NCBI GenBank assembly: GCA_902587095.1
Contig: CACIJY010000001.1
Span: 62,001-126,000 of the forward strand
Direction: 5' to 3'
DNA length: 64,000 nucleotides
Origin: an uncultured Pelagibacteraceae bacterium
Lineage (GTDB): Bacteria; Pseudomonadota; Alphaproteobacteria; Pelagibacterales; Pelagibacteraceae
Shown piece after piece: positions 56,908-64,000 of this stretch. Position numbers and translations under genes: made by a program. The notes under the pieces are model-generated. The model did no database searches. It was not told the origin of the DNA and worked only from the letters and a program-made list of their open reading frames with translations. Position 1 is the first letter of the stretch. Each line of letters begins with the position of its first letter.

Positions 56908-59277
56908 TTATGATCTCAATTTTGCACCGATTTTTTCTTCAACAGAATTGACAATTTTTTTTGAAATATCTGTTAAATCATTTTCATTTAATGTTTTATG
57001 ATCGGATTGTATCGTTACCTTTAATGCAATTGATTTTTTTCCAGAAGGAATATTTTCACCTTCATATACATCAAAAATTTTAATATTCTTTATTAAAGAT
57101 TTATCAATATCTGATATTACATCTGTTAAATTTTGTGCGTTAATATGTTTATCCACTACAAATGCAAAGTCTCTGTCTGATTTTTGATAATCTGAAAAAC
57201 TAAGACTTTCTTTAACCTTATTTGTTCTACTTTTATATTCTACTATATTCTCTAGAAGTATTTCAAAACCAAATGTTTTTTTTGTAATTTTAGGATGCAA
57301 CTCACCAAAGTAACCAAGTAATAGATTGTATCTTTTTGAATAAATAGATCCAGATATTCCAGGATGATAATAGCTAGGAGTTTTGACTTCTATTTTGAAC
57401 TCATCTTTATTAATACCTAGTTCCATCAGCGTTTGGATAAAATCTTTTTTTATTTCGAATACATCAATTTCCCCTTGTTGTTTTTCACTACCTTGTCTTT
57501 TTAAGCCACACACAACTGTTATTTGTTCGCCCGGTTTTTTTCCTGTAAAAACCGGTCCAATTTCAAAAAGTGACTGATCATCAAAACCTCTTTTAGAATT
57601 TTTTTCCATATAAAATATTAAATTTGGAAATAATGAATTTCTTAAGACATTTAGATCAGAACTAATTGGATTAACAATTTTTATAGTATCTATTTCTTCT
57701 TTAAAATTATCATTTAATTTTTCATCAGTGAATGACCAGGTGACAGTCTCAAAATAACCTTTAGATGCAACTGATCGTTGGGCTAAATGAAAATGTTTTT
57801 GATAAAAATTAAGTGTTGGTTTAGACCTGTTTTTTTCAGGCTCAATTGATTTGATGTTATCTAATCCCATAATTCTAATAACTTCCTCAACTAAATCAAT
57901 TTCCCCAAATATATCAGGTCTCCAGGTTGGAACTTTTACAGAAAAAATCTTTCCTTTTTTTTTCAAATTAAAACCTAGTTTTGTTAAAATTTTTAAAATT
58001 TGATTTGATTTGACTTTTATTCCTATTGTTTTAGTTACAATGTCTGGGTCAAAATTGATCTCCAATGATTTAAATTGTTTGTTTTGTTGAATATCAAATT
58101 TGGAAACTTCGCCACCACAAATACTTGTTATTAGATTAGCCGCTGCCTCTAGACCTGACTCAATTGAATTAGGGTCTATGCCTCTTTCAAATCTAAACTT
58201 AGCATCACTATTTAAATCTAAATTTTTTGCAGTTTTTCTGGTTATTTCAGGGTCAAAATAAGCGGACTCGATTAAAATGTTTTTGGTATCTATTTCTGTA
58301 CCTGACCTAGTCCCACCAATTATTCCACCTAATCCTAGTGGTCCCTCGTCATCAGCTATGACGCACATATTTTCATCTAAAGTATAATTGTTATTATCGA
58401 GTGCTGTTAAAATTTCACCTTTTTTGGAATTTCTTACAATGATTCTGTTTTTAATTTTATCTAAATCATAAGCGTGGAGGGGTCTATTTAAATCAAACAT
58501 TACATAGTTTGTAATATCAACGACTGCAGATATTGGCCTCAAACCTAATGCTAAAATTCTATTCTTTAACCATCCTGGGCTCTCTGTGTTGTTGATATTT
58601 CTAATTATGCAACTACCAAAAACATAGCAAGCTTGATTTTTATCTTTTTCAATTTTTACTTTAAAATTGTGTTTAATTTTTTTATTTAATTTTGTTTTTT
58701 TTAATTCCTTTAAATCGCCAAAATCACATGCTGCAAGATCTCTGGCTATTCCTCTTACCCCCAAACAATCTGGTCTATTTGGAGTAATTGATAATTCAAT
58801 TACATTATCTTTATTAGAATTACCAAAATAAGGTTTGCCAATTTTATTATCATTATTACTATTTATCTCAATTATTCCCTCGCTTTCATCTGATAATTTT
58901 AGTTCAGATTCAGAACAAAGCATTCCGTAAGATGTTTCGCCTCTTATTTTTGAAACCTCTAACTTCATTCCATTTTTTGGAATTACAGAACCAGGTGGAG
59001 CATATATAGTTAAAAGACCGTCTTTTGCATTTGGTGCTCCACATACAACTTTAACAATTTTATTTTCACCAATATCGACTTCGCATAGTTTTAATCTGTC
59101 AGCATTGGGATGTTTGTTAGCTTTAATAATTTTTGCAATTATAAAATCACTTAGTTCATTTTTTATTGGCTCTATCTTTTCTACCTCTAATCCGATATTA
59201 TTTAGTTTATCTATAATTTGAGATTCTTTTTTTTTTGACTTTAAGTGTATATCAAGCCAATCTTTTGTGAATTTCAT
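56908..59277 (-). CDS. pheT: Phenylalanyl-tRNA synthetase beta subunit
   Basis: A 789-residue subunit with the standard chain of domains: an N-terminal OB-fold tRNA-binding domain ([20 protein letters not shown]-like block near residue 66-82), B3/4 editing domain (about 200-400), B5, and a C-terminal ferredoxin-like anticodon-binding domain (about 695-789) with [16 protein letters not shown] at its start. PheT with PheS forms the heterotetramer that charges tRNA-Phe. It overlaps pheS by four bases. Confidence 0.96.
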   Translation of the reverse strand: MKFTKDWLDIHLKSKKKESQIIDKLNNIGLEVEKIEPIKNELSDFIIAKIIKANKHPNADRLKLCEVDIGENKIVKVVCGAPNAKDGLLTIYAPPGSVIPKNGMKLEVSKIRGETSYGMLCSESELKLSDESEGIIEINSNNDNKIGKPYFGNSNKDNVIELSITPNRPDCLGVRGIARDLAACDFGDLKELKKTKLNKKIKHNFKVKIEKDKNQACYVFGSCIIRNINNTESPGWLKNRILALGLRPISAVVDITNYVMFDLNRPLHAYDLDKIKNRIIVRNSKKGEILTALDNNNYTLDENMCVIADDEGPLGLGGIIGGTRSGTEIDTKNILIESAYFDPEITRKTAKNLDLNSDAKFRFERGIDPNSIESGLEAAANLITSICGGEVSKFDIQQNKQFKSLEINFDPDIVTKTIGIKVKSNQILKILTKLGFNLKKKGKIFSVKVPTWRPDIFGEIDLVEEVIRIMGLDNIKSIEPEKNRSKPTLNFYQKHFHLAQRSVASKGYFETVTWSFTDEKLNDNFKEEIDTIKIVNPISSDLNVLRNSLFPNLIFYMEKNSKRGFDDQSLFEIGPVFTGKKPGEQITVVCGLKRQGSEKQQGEIDVFEIKKDFIQTLMELGINKDEFKIEVKTPSYYHPGISGSIYSKRYNLLLGYFGELHPKITKKTFGFEILLENIVEYKSRTNKVKESLSFSDYQKSDRDFAFVVDKHINAQNLTDVISDIDKSLIKNIKIFDVYEGENIPSGKKSIALKVTIQSDHKTLNENDLTDISKKIVNSVEEKIGAKLRS

Positions 59278-60341
59278 CTACTTAATCCTCTATAGTTTGT
59301 TGGAACATCTAGTGGATCAAAACCGTAGTAATTCAACCATCTGTAATCACATTCAAAAAAAGATCGAAGATCATTAATTCCATACTTTAGCATTGCTAAT
59401 CTATCAATTCCTATTCCAAAAGCGAAACCTTGATATATTTTTGAGTCAACTTTGCAATTTTTTAAAACATTTGGGTGAACCATTCCGCAACCTAAAATTT
59501 CAAGCCATTTATCTCCTTCGCCTATTATTATCTTATTGTTCTCAATTCTATAACCAATATCAACTTCTGCAGAAGGTTCGGTGAATGGGAAATGGCTAGG
59601 TCTAAACCTCATTTTAATTTTTTTAACTTCAAAAAATTCCTTTATAAAATAATTTAGACATCCTTTTAGATGACCCATATTTATGTTTTTATCAATATGT
59701 AATCCTTCTAGTTGATGAAACATTGGAGTATGAGTTTGATCGCTATCACTCCTATATGTTCTTCCTGGAGCTATAATTTTAAAAGGAGGTTTGCCCTTTA
59801 ACATAGTTCTAACTTGAACTGGAGAAGTGTGAGTCCTTAATAATGTTTTCATATTTTTATCAAGGTAAAATGTGTCATGCATATCTTTTGCAGGATGATT
59901 TTCAGGTGTGTTTAATGCTGTAAAATTATTATAATCATTTTCGACATCAGGACCTTCCTCAACGGAAAAACCAATTTCTGAAAATATACAAGAGATTTCG
60001 TCTATTACTTGTGAAACAGGGTGAATTTTACCAATTTTAAATTCTTTCTCAGGTAATGTTACATCTATTTTTTCCTTTTCTAGTTTTTCATTAAGCTCTT
60101 TGTTTAAAACTTCATTTTCTTTGGATCTAATAATATCTTGAAGCTCTTGCTTTGCTTTATTTATAGAAGACGCAAAATTCTTTTTCTCATCAGCTGATAA
60201 GGTTCCAATCCTTTTAAATTCCTGATTAATAAACCCATTTTTCCCAAAAATTTCTGAACGAATGCTTTCAACCAATTTAACATCTTGGGTCTGGTCCAAT
60301 TTATTTTTGAATTCTAAAACTTTTTTTTCAAAATCTGACAT
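59274..60341 (-). CDS. pheS: Phenylalanyl-tRNA synthetase alpha subunit
   Basis: A 355-residue class II synthetase catalytic subunit. An N-terminal coiled coil (about residues 1-95) binds tRNA. Class II motifs follow: [10 protein letters not shown] and [12 protein letters not shown] near 110-135, motif 2 [14 protein letters not shown] near 165, and motif 3 [18 protein letters not shown] near 305. It follows rplT by 43 bases in the infC-rpmI-rplT-pheST order. The PheT start lies inside its stop. Confidence 0.97.
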   Translation of the reverse strand: MSDFEKKVLEFKNKLDQTQDVKLVESIRSEIFGKNGFINQEFKRIGTLSADEKKNFASSINKAKQELQDIIRSKENEVLNKELNEKLEKEKIDVTLPEKEFKIGKIHPVSQVIDEISCIFSEIGFSVEEGPDVENDYNNFTALNTPENHPAKDMHDTFYLDKNMKTLLRTHTSPVQVRTMLKGKPPFKIIAPGRTYRSDSDQTHTPMFHQLEGLHIDKNINMGHLKGCLNYFIKEFFEVKKIKMRFRPSHFPFTEPSAEVDIGYRIENNKIIIGEGDKWLEILGCGMVHPNVLKNCKVDSKIYQGFAFGIGIDRLAMLKYGINDLRSFFECDYRWLNYYGFDPLDVPTNYRGLSR

Positions 60342-60384
60342 AATTACAGATTATTTCTTAAACAAATAAAAACAATACCTAAGA

Positions 60385-60741
60385 TTACTTTAGTGCAGCT
60401 TGTGCTTTTTTAACAATAGATTTAAATGCTTCAGGATTATCGTAAGCTATTTCAGCAAGAATTTTTCTATCTATTTTTATGCCTGATTTATTTAACGCAT
60501 ATATAAATTTTGAATAAGTTAAACCTTCTAATCTTACGCCAGCATTAATTCTTTGAATCCATAATGATTTAAATTCTCTTTTTTTATTTCTTCTATCTCT
60601 GTAAGCATACTGCATGGATTTTTCCATAGCTTGTCTTGCAACTCGAATAGTATTTTTTCTTCTTCCCCACTGGCCTTTTACCGCTTTTAAAACTTTTTTA
60701 TGCTTTGCTCTACTTGTTACACCTCGTTTAACTCTTGGCAT
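60385..60741 (-). CDS. rplT: 50S ribosomal protein L20
   Basis: A 118-residue ribosomal protein. The N-terminal basic arm [19 protein letters not shown], then [17 protein letters not shown] and [10 protein letters not shown], are L20 hallmarks. Length is standard. It is preceded by AGAGGAT, a good ribosome binding site, four bases after rpmI. L20 represses its own operon in other bacteria; no leader structure is obvious here. Confidence 0.98.
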   Translation of the reverse strand: MPRVKRGVTSRAKHKKVLKAVKGQWGRRKNTIRVARQAMEKSMQYAYRDRRNKKREFKSLWIQRINAGVRLEGLTYSKFIYALNKSGIKIDRKILAEIAYDNPEAFKSIVKKAQAALK

Positions 60742-60745
60742 CTTA

Positions 60746-60952
60746 TTATCCTCTTAAATTATAGGGCATATATGATTTTACTATTTTACTATCTTGCTTA
60801 GACATCACAGTCGTGCCCCTTTGTTTTCTAATTTGTGAATTCGTTCTTTTTATCATTCCGTGCCTTTTACCAGCTTGAGGCATAATAACTTTTCCTCTTG
60901 CAGAAATTTTAAATCTTTTTTTTGCTGAACTTTTAGTCTTTAGTTTTGGCAT
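60746..60952 (-). CDS. rpmI: 50S ribosomal protein L35
   Basis: A 68-residue ribosomal protein with the L35 pattern [19 protein letters not shown] at the N terminus and a mid-protein KRHGMIKR. The C terminus, [18 protein letters not shown], is slightly longer than in Escherichia coli. It lies between infC and rplT; the 47-base gap to infC may hold a leader. Cotranscription with infC is likely. Confidence 0.96.
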   Translation of the reverse strand: MPKLKTKSSAKKRFKISARGKVIMPQAGKRHGMIKRTNSQIRKQRGTTVMSKQDSKIVKSYMPYNLRG

Positions 60953-60999
60953 AATTGCGAGGGTTATACAAATTTAATAATAAATTTACAAGATATTTA

Positions 61000-61545
61000 T
61001 TAAATAGGCTGGATGATCATAATCATTTGTTTGCCATCAAATTTTGGTTGGAGTTCGACTTTTCCAAGTTTTTCCATGTCTGTTTTTATTTTTTGCATTA
61101 GTTCATCACCTAAATTTGAGTGCTGTAATTCTCTTCCTTTAAATTTTATGGTAAATTTTACTTTATCTCCTTTTGAAAGAAACTTTTGAGCATTTTTAAT
61201 CTTAAAAGTATAGTCATGAATTTCAGTAACTGGTCTTAATTTTATTTCTTTTATTTCGATTTTCTTTTGTTTCTTTTTAGCTTTGTTTGCTTTTTTTTGA
61301 GCATCATACTTGTATTTACCCATATCCATTATTTTACAAACTGGAGGCTTAGCATTCTGAGCTATTTCAATTAAATCCAATCCTTCATTTTTTGCAATTG
61401 CGATTGCCTCTTGTGTATTTAATATTCCTAGATTTTGTCCATCGCTTGAAATGACCTGGACCTCTGCTGAGACGATCCGATTATTTGATCGCGGTCCCTT
61501 ATGCTTAGTCCTTCTTTGAAAATAATTTTGTTTAAAATCTGGCAC
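61000..61545 (-). CDS. infC: Translation initiation factor IF-3
   Basis: A 181-residue initiation factor with an N-terminal domain beginning GPRSNNRIVSAEVQVI and DLIEIAQNAKPPVCKIMD, then a linker and a C-terminal domain with IEIKEIKLRPVTEIHDY and KVKFTIKFKGRE. The frame starts at GTG, directly after the thrS stop codon, with no clear Shine-Dalgarno sequence. In Escherichia coli infC starts at AUU for autocontrol by IF-3; the weak GTG here may play a similar role, which is inference. The next in-frame ATG would delete the N domain. Confidence 0.95.
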   Translation of the reverse strand: MPDFKQNYFQRRTKHKGPRSNNRIVSAEVQVISSDGQNLGILNTQEAIAIAKNEGLDLIEIAQNAKPPVCKIMDMGKYKYDAQKKANKAKKKQKKIEIKEIKLRPVTEIHDYTFKIKNAQKFLSKGDKVKFTIKFKGRELQHSNLGDELMQKIKTDMEKLGKVELQPKFDGKQMIMIIQPI

Positions 61546-63462
61546 TTATAAAGATGGAGCTTTATTTAAAGCTTGATGGATAGTTATAAATTTTTTCAAT
61601 TCTATGTTTTCCTGTTTATTAGAATCCAATCTTCTAATAGTTACGCTATTAGAGTCAACTTCTTTTTTTCCACATATTAATAAAATTGGGACTTTTGATA
61701 AAGAATGATCTCTAATTTTATAATTTAAGTTATGATTTTTAAGATCTACTTCAGATGAAAAACCTGCATCGATTAATTGTTTATTTACTTTTTTTGAATA
61801 CTCATCAAATTCATCAGAAACAGGTATTACAACAGTTTGTAAAGGACTAATCCAAAATGGAAGTTTACCAGAATAATTTTCAATTAGTATTCCTATAAAT
61901 CTTTCAAGTGATCCAAATAAAGCACGATGTAACATGACTGGAACTTTTTTAGAGCCATCTTTCTCTACATATGATGCTCCTAATCTCTCTGGTAAATTAA
62001 GATCTACTTGCAACGTTCCGCATTGCCAATCTCTACCAATTGCATCTCTTAGAACGAATTCAATTTTCGGACCATAAAAAGCACCCTCACCTTTATTTAT
62101 ACTGTAATCTAGTTTTGTTTCTTTCACTGCTTTCAGTAAAGCTTTTTCAGACTTGTCCCAAACTGCGTCACTACCAACTCTAAGATCTGGTCTATCTGAA
62201 TATTTAAGAATAACATTTTCAAAACCCAAATCTTTGTAAATTTCCAGAATTAAGTTTGTGATAGAAAGCGATTGCTCTGTTATTTGATCTTCAGTGCAAA
62301 AAATGTGTGCATCGTCCTGCGTAAAAGCTCTCACCCTTAATAATCCATGTAAAGCACCAGATGGTTCATACCTATGAACTTTTCCAAACTCTGACATTTT
62401 AAGTGGAAGATCTCTGTAGCTTTTCAAGCCTTGATTAAATACCTGAACACATCCAGGGCAATTCATTGGTTTAACTGCAAAAATTTTCTCATCTGGAGTT
62501 TGTGAAGTATACATATGAGCACCAAATTTTTCCCAATGTCCAGATTTCTCCCATAAAGATCTATCTAATATTTCGGGGGTGTTAATTTCTTTATAGCCAG
62601 CATCTTGCTGTTTTTTCCTCATATAGTTAACTAGCTTTTGAAATAAGTTCCATCCTTTTTCATGCCAAAAAACTGCTCCAGGACTTTCCTCTCTAAAATG
62701 AAAAAGATTCATCTCTTTGCCCAATTTTCTATGATCTCTTTTTTCTGCCTCTTCTAATCTTTTTAAATAATCCTCTAAATCCTTTTTTGATGCCCAAGAA
62801 GTTCCATAGATTCTCTGTAACATTTCATTTTTTGAATCGCCTCTCCAATACGCGCCCGCAACTTTTGTTAATTTAAAATGTTTACCAATTCTACCTGTCG
62901 AAGGTAAATGTGGACCTCTACAAAGATCATGCCATTTGCCATGAAAATAAATTGAGATCTCCTCACCTTTAGGAATGTCTTGAATAATTTCAGCTTTATA
63001 ATTTTCTCCCATTTTTTTGAAATGAGCAATTGCTTTATCTCTTTCCCAAACTTCTCTATAAGTAGTTTCGTTCCTGTCAACTATTTCAGACATTTTAGTC
63101 TCTATCTTTTTTAAGTCTGACTCCGTAAATGGTTCCTTTCTTGCAAAATCATAATAAAATCCATTTTCTATTGTTGGACCAATAGTGACCTGTGTTCCAG
63201 GAAACAACTCTTGTACAGCCATTGCTAAAATATGAGCAGTGTCGTGTCTTATGGTATCTAAGCCATCATCATCTTTTGATGTTAAAATTTTTACTTTAGA
63301 ATCTTTTTCTATTTCAAAACTTAAGTCTTTTAAATTTCCATCAACACTCATTATAAGTGCTTCTTTGGCTAATGACTTGCTAATTTTTTCTACAATCTGT
63401 TTTCCTGTTACCTTTTCATCAAAAGATAACTTTTTTCCATCTGGTAAAGTTATATTAGGCAT
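61546..63462 (-). CDS. thrS: Threonyl-tRNA synthetase
   Basis: A 638-residue class II synthetase with all domains: N-terminal TGS (residues 1-60), the editing domain with the HDTAHILAMA metal motif near 79 and the CxxxH pair in HDLCRGPHLP near 178, the catalytic core with MNCPGCVQVFNQ near 334 (zinc Cys) and RYEPSGALHGLLRVR near 365, and a C-terminal anticodon-binding domain. It overlaps the upstream glycosyltransferase gene by eight bases and adjoins infC. Confidence 0.98.
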   Translation of the reverse strand: MPNITLPDGKKLSFDEKVTGKQIVEKISKSLAKEALIMSVDGNLKDLSFEIEKDSKVKILTSKDDDGLDTIRHDTAHILAMAVQELFPGTQVTIGPTIENGFYYDFARKEPFTESDLKKIETKMSEIVDRNETTYREVWERDKAIAHFKKMGENYKAEIIQDIPKGEEISIYFHGKWHDLCRGPHLPSTGRIGKHFKLTKVAGAYWRGDSKNEMLQRIYGTSWASKKDLEDYLKRLEEAEKRDHRKLGKEMNLFHFREESPGAVFWHEKGWNLFQKLVNYMRKKQQDAGYKEINTPEILDRSLWEKSGHWEKFGAHMYTSQTPDEKIFAVKPMNCPGCVQVFNQGLKSYRDLPLKMSEFGKVHRYEPSGALHGLLRVRAFTQDDAHIFCTEDQITEQSLSITNLILEIYKDLGFENVILKYSDRPDLRVGSDAVWDKSEKALLKAVKETKLDYSINKGEGAFYGPKIEFVLRDAIGRDWQCGTLQVDLNLPERLGASYVEKDGSKKVPVMLHRALFGSLERFIGILIENYSGKLPFWISPLQTVVIPVSDEFDEYSKKVNKQLIDAGFSSEVDLKNHNLNYKIRDHSLSKVPILLICGKKEVDSNSVTIRRLDSNKQENIELKKFITIHQALNKAPSL

Positions 63463-64000
63463 TTATTAGTTTTTTATATTCTGAATAAGTTGAAAAACAC
63501 ATTTTTTCAACATTAAATTTTTGTTCAACGTTTTTTCTTCCACTATTTCCCATGGCATTTAGTGTTGTATCATCAGATCTAAAAATATTATCAATTTTTT
63601 CACTTAAAGATTTTGGATCTTCAGTCTTAAATAATAGTCCTGTTTTATTATCTATGATAGTCTCTTTAGATCCACCAATATCACTTGCTATAATTGGTCT
63701 TTTCATTGATTGAGCTTCTACAGAAACTCTTCCAAAAGCTTCAGGTTCAATTGATGCAGATACAACTACATTTGCAATACTATATGCTACAGGCATTGAA
63801 TTTGCGTGTTCTAAAAAAATAACATCATTATTAAGTCTATGTTGTTCAACTAATCTTAGTAGTTTTTTTTTATAGGCATCTCTTCCTTGATCTGACCCCA
63901 AAATAATGGCTACAAAGTTTTTGTATCCAAAATTGGTTTTTAAAATATTTAAAGACTCTATTAACAACTCTTGACCTTTCCATTCTGTAAGGCGTCCGGG
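63455..64000 (-). CDS. Glycosyltransferase family 4, C-terminal part
   Basis: The frame runs in from the window edge (182 codons visible); the 5' part is missing. The visible portion is the donor-binding domain of a GT-B (GT4) enzyme. It begins PGRLTEWKGQELLIESL, the usual GRLxxxKG start of that domain, and holds SIANVVVSASIEPEAFGRVS near the middle with the E-x7-E pattern (EPEAFGRVSVE) that binds the nucleotide sugar. An in-frame TTG at 63967 is not a genuine start. Its stop overlaps thrS by eight bases. Lipopolysaccharide-type sugar transfer is likely; specificity is unknown. Confidence 0.85.
   Translation of the reverse strand, partial: PGRLTEWKGQELLIESLNILKTNFGYKNFVAIILGSDQGRDAYKKKLLRLVEQHRLNNDVIFLEHANSMPVAYSIANVVVSASIEPEAFGRVSVEAQSMKRPIIASDIGGSKETIIDNKTGLLFKTEDPKSLSEKIDNIFRSDDTTLNAMGNSGRKNVEQKFNVEKMCFSTYSEYKKLINA

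Noticed and set aside
63239-63469. Open frame antisense to thrS
   Set aside because: It lies fully within a conserved synthetase gene and its protein resembles nothing; it is a shadow of thrS codon usage, as are other antisense frames such as 15858-16160 in groEL and 36520-36807 in gyrB.

Overview
The window reads as a chromosome segment from a SAR11-type marine alphaproteobacterium (Candidatus Pelagibacter or a close relative). The reasons are very A+T-rich DNA in both coding and spacer sequence, lysine/asparagine/isoleucine-heavy proteins, and extreme compaction: neighbouring genes overlap by 1-17 bases or abut, and no gene-free stretch reaches 300 bases. Alphaproteobacterial marker genes are also present (RegB-type redox kinase, BolA/J-protein/CobS/CobT block, DUF2093 and DUF3035 small proteins). 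This assignment rests on gene content and composition only; no rRNA gene is present. I see no insertion sequence, prophage, CRISPR array or plasmid function.

Layout. 1-6422: tail of a quinone oxidoreductase, a DUF2721 membrane protein, ubiA, then a tightly overlapped lipid A/LPS-core operon msbA-waaA-lpxK-lpxL, with DUF2093 on the other strand. 6447-8272: purD-rsmD. 8269-14698 (minus): HAD hydrolase-ribF-ileS-lspA-DUF3035 lipoprotein-pgi, read right to left. 14767-16857: groES-groEL with a heat-shock-like promoter and the only clear factor-independent terminator I found. 16967-22923: small membrane proteins (PsiE, an unknown, YczE), an exported protein, a lysine-rich coiled-coil protein, a DapA-family lyase, a GT9 glycosyltransferase and a membrane J-protein. 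22937-31257: oligopeptidase B, a SET-domain methyltransferase, def-fmt-truA, an exported 576-residue unknown, and aroK-aroB. 31243-38171: bolA, a J-protein, cobS-cobT, regB and gyrB.

38323-55098 is an accessory surface-carbohydrate island between gyrB and lepA. It changes strand repeatedly and holds methyltransferases, glycosyltransferases of families GT2, GT17 and GT61, a DUF4422-like protein, nucleotide-sugar enzymes, a 2-oxoglutarate-oxygenase-like protein, and a tRNA-Ser(GGA) in its middle. At its left end lies the most intriguing unit: DUF4956 membrane protein, exported CotH-like/beta-helix protein and VTC-type polyphosphate-polymerase-fold protein, translationally linked and running on into sugar-modifying genes.

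55099-64000 (minus) returns to core genes: a GT4 glycosyltransferase (cut by the window edge), thrS-infC-rpmI-rplT-pheS-pheT and lepA, the classical translation cluster. Overall the window combines envelope construction (lipid A, lipoproteins, polysaccharide), translation, protein folding and a variable surface-glycan locus.
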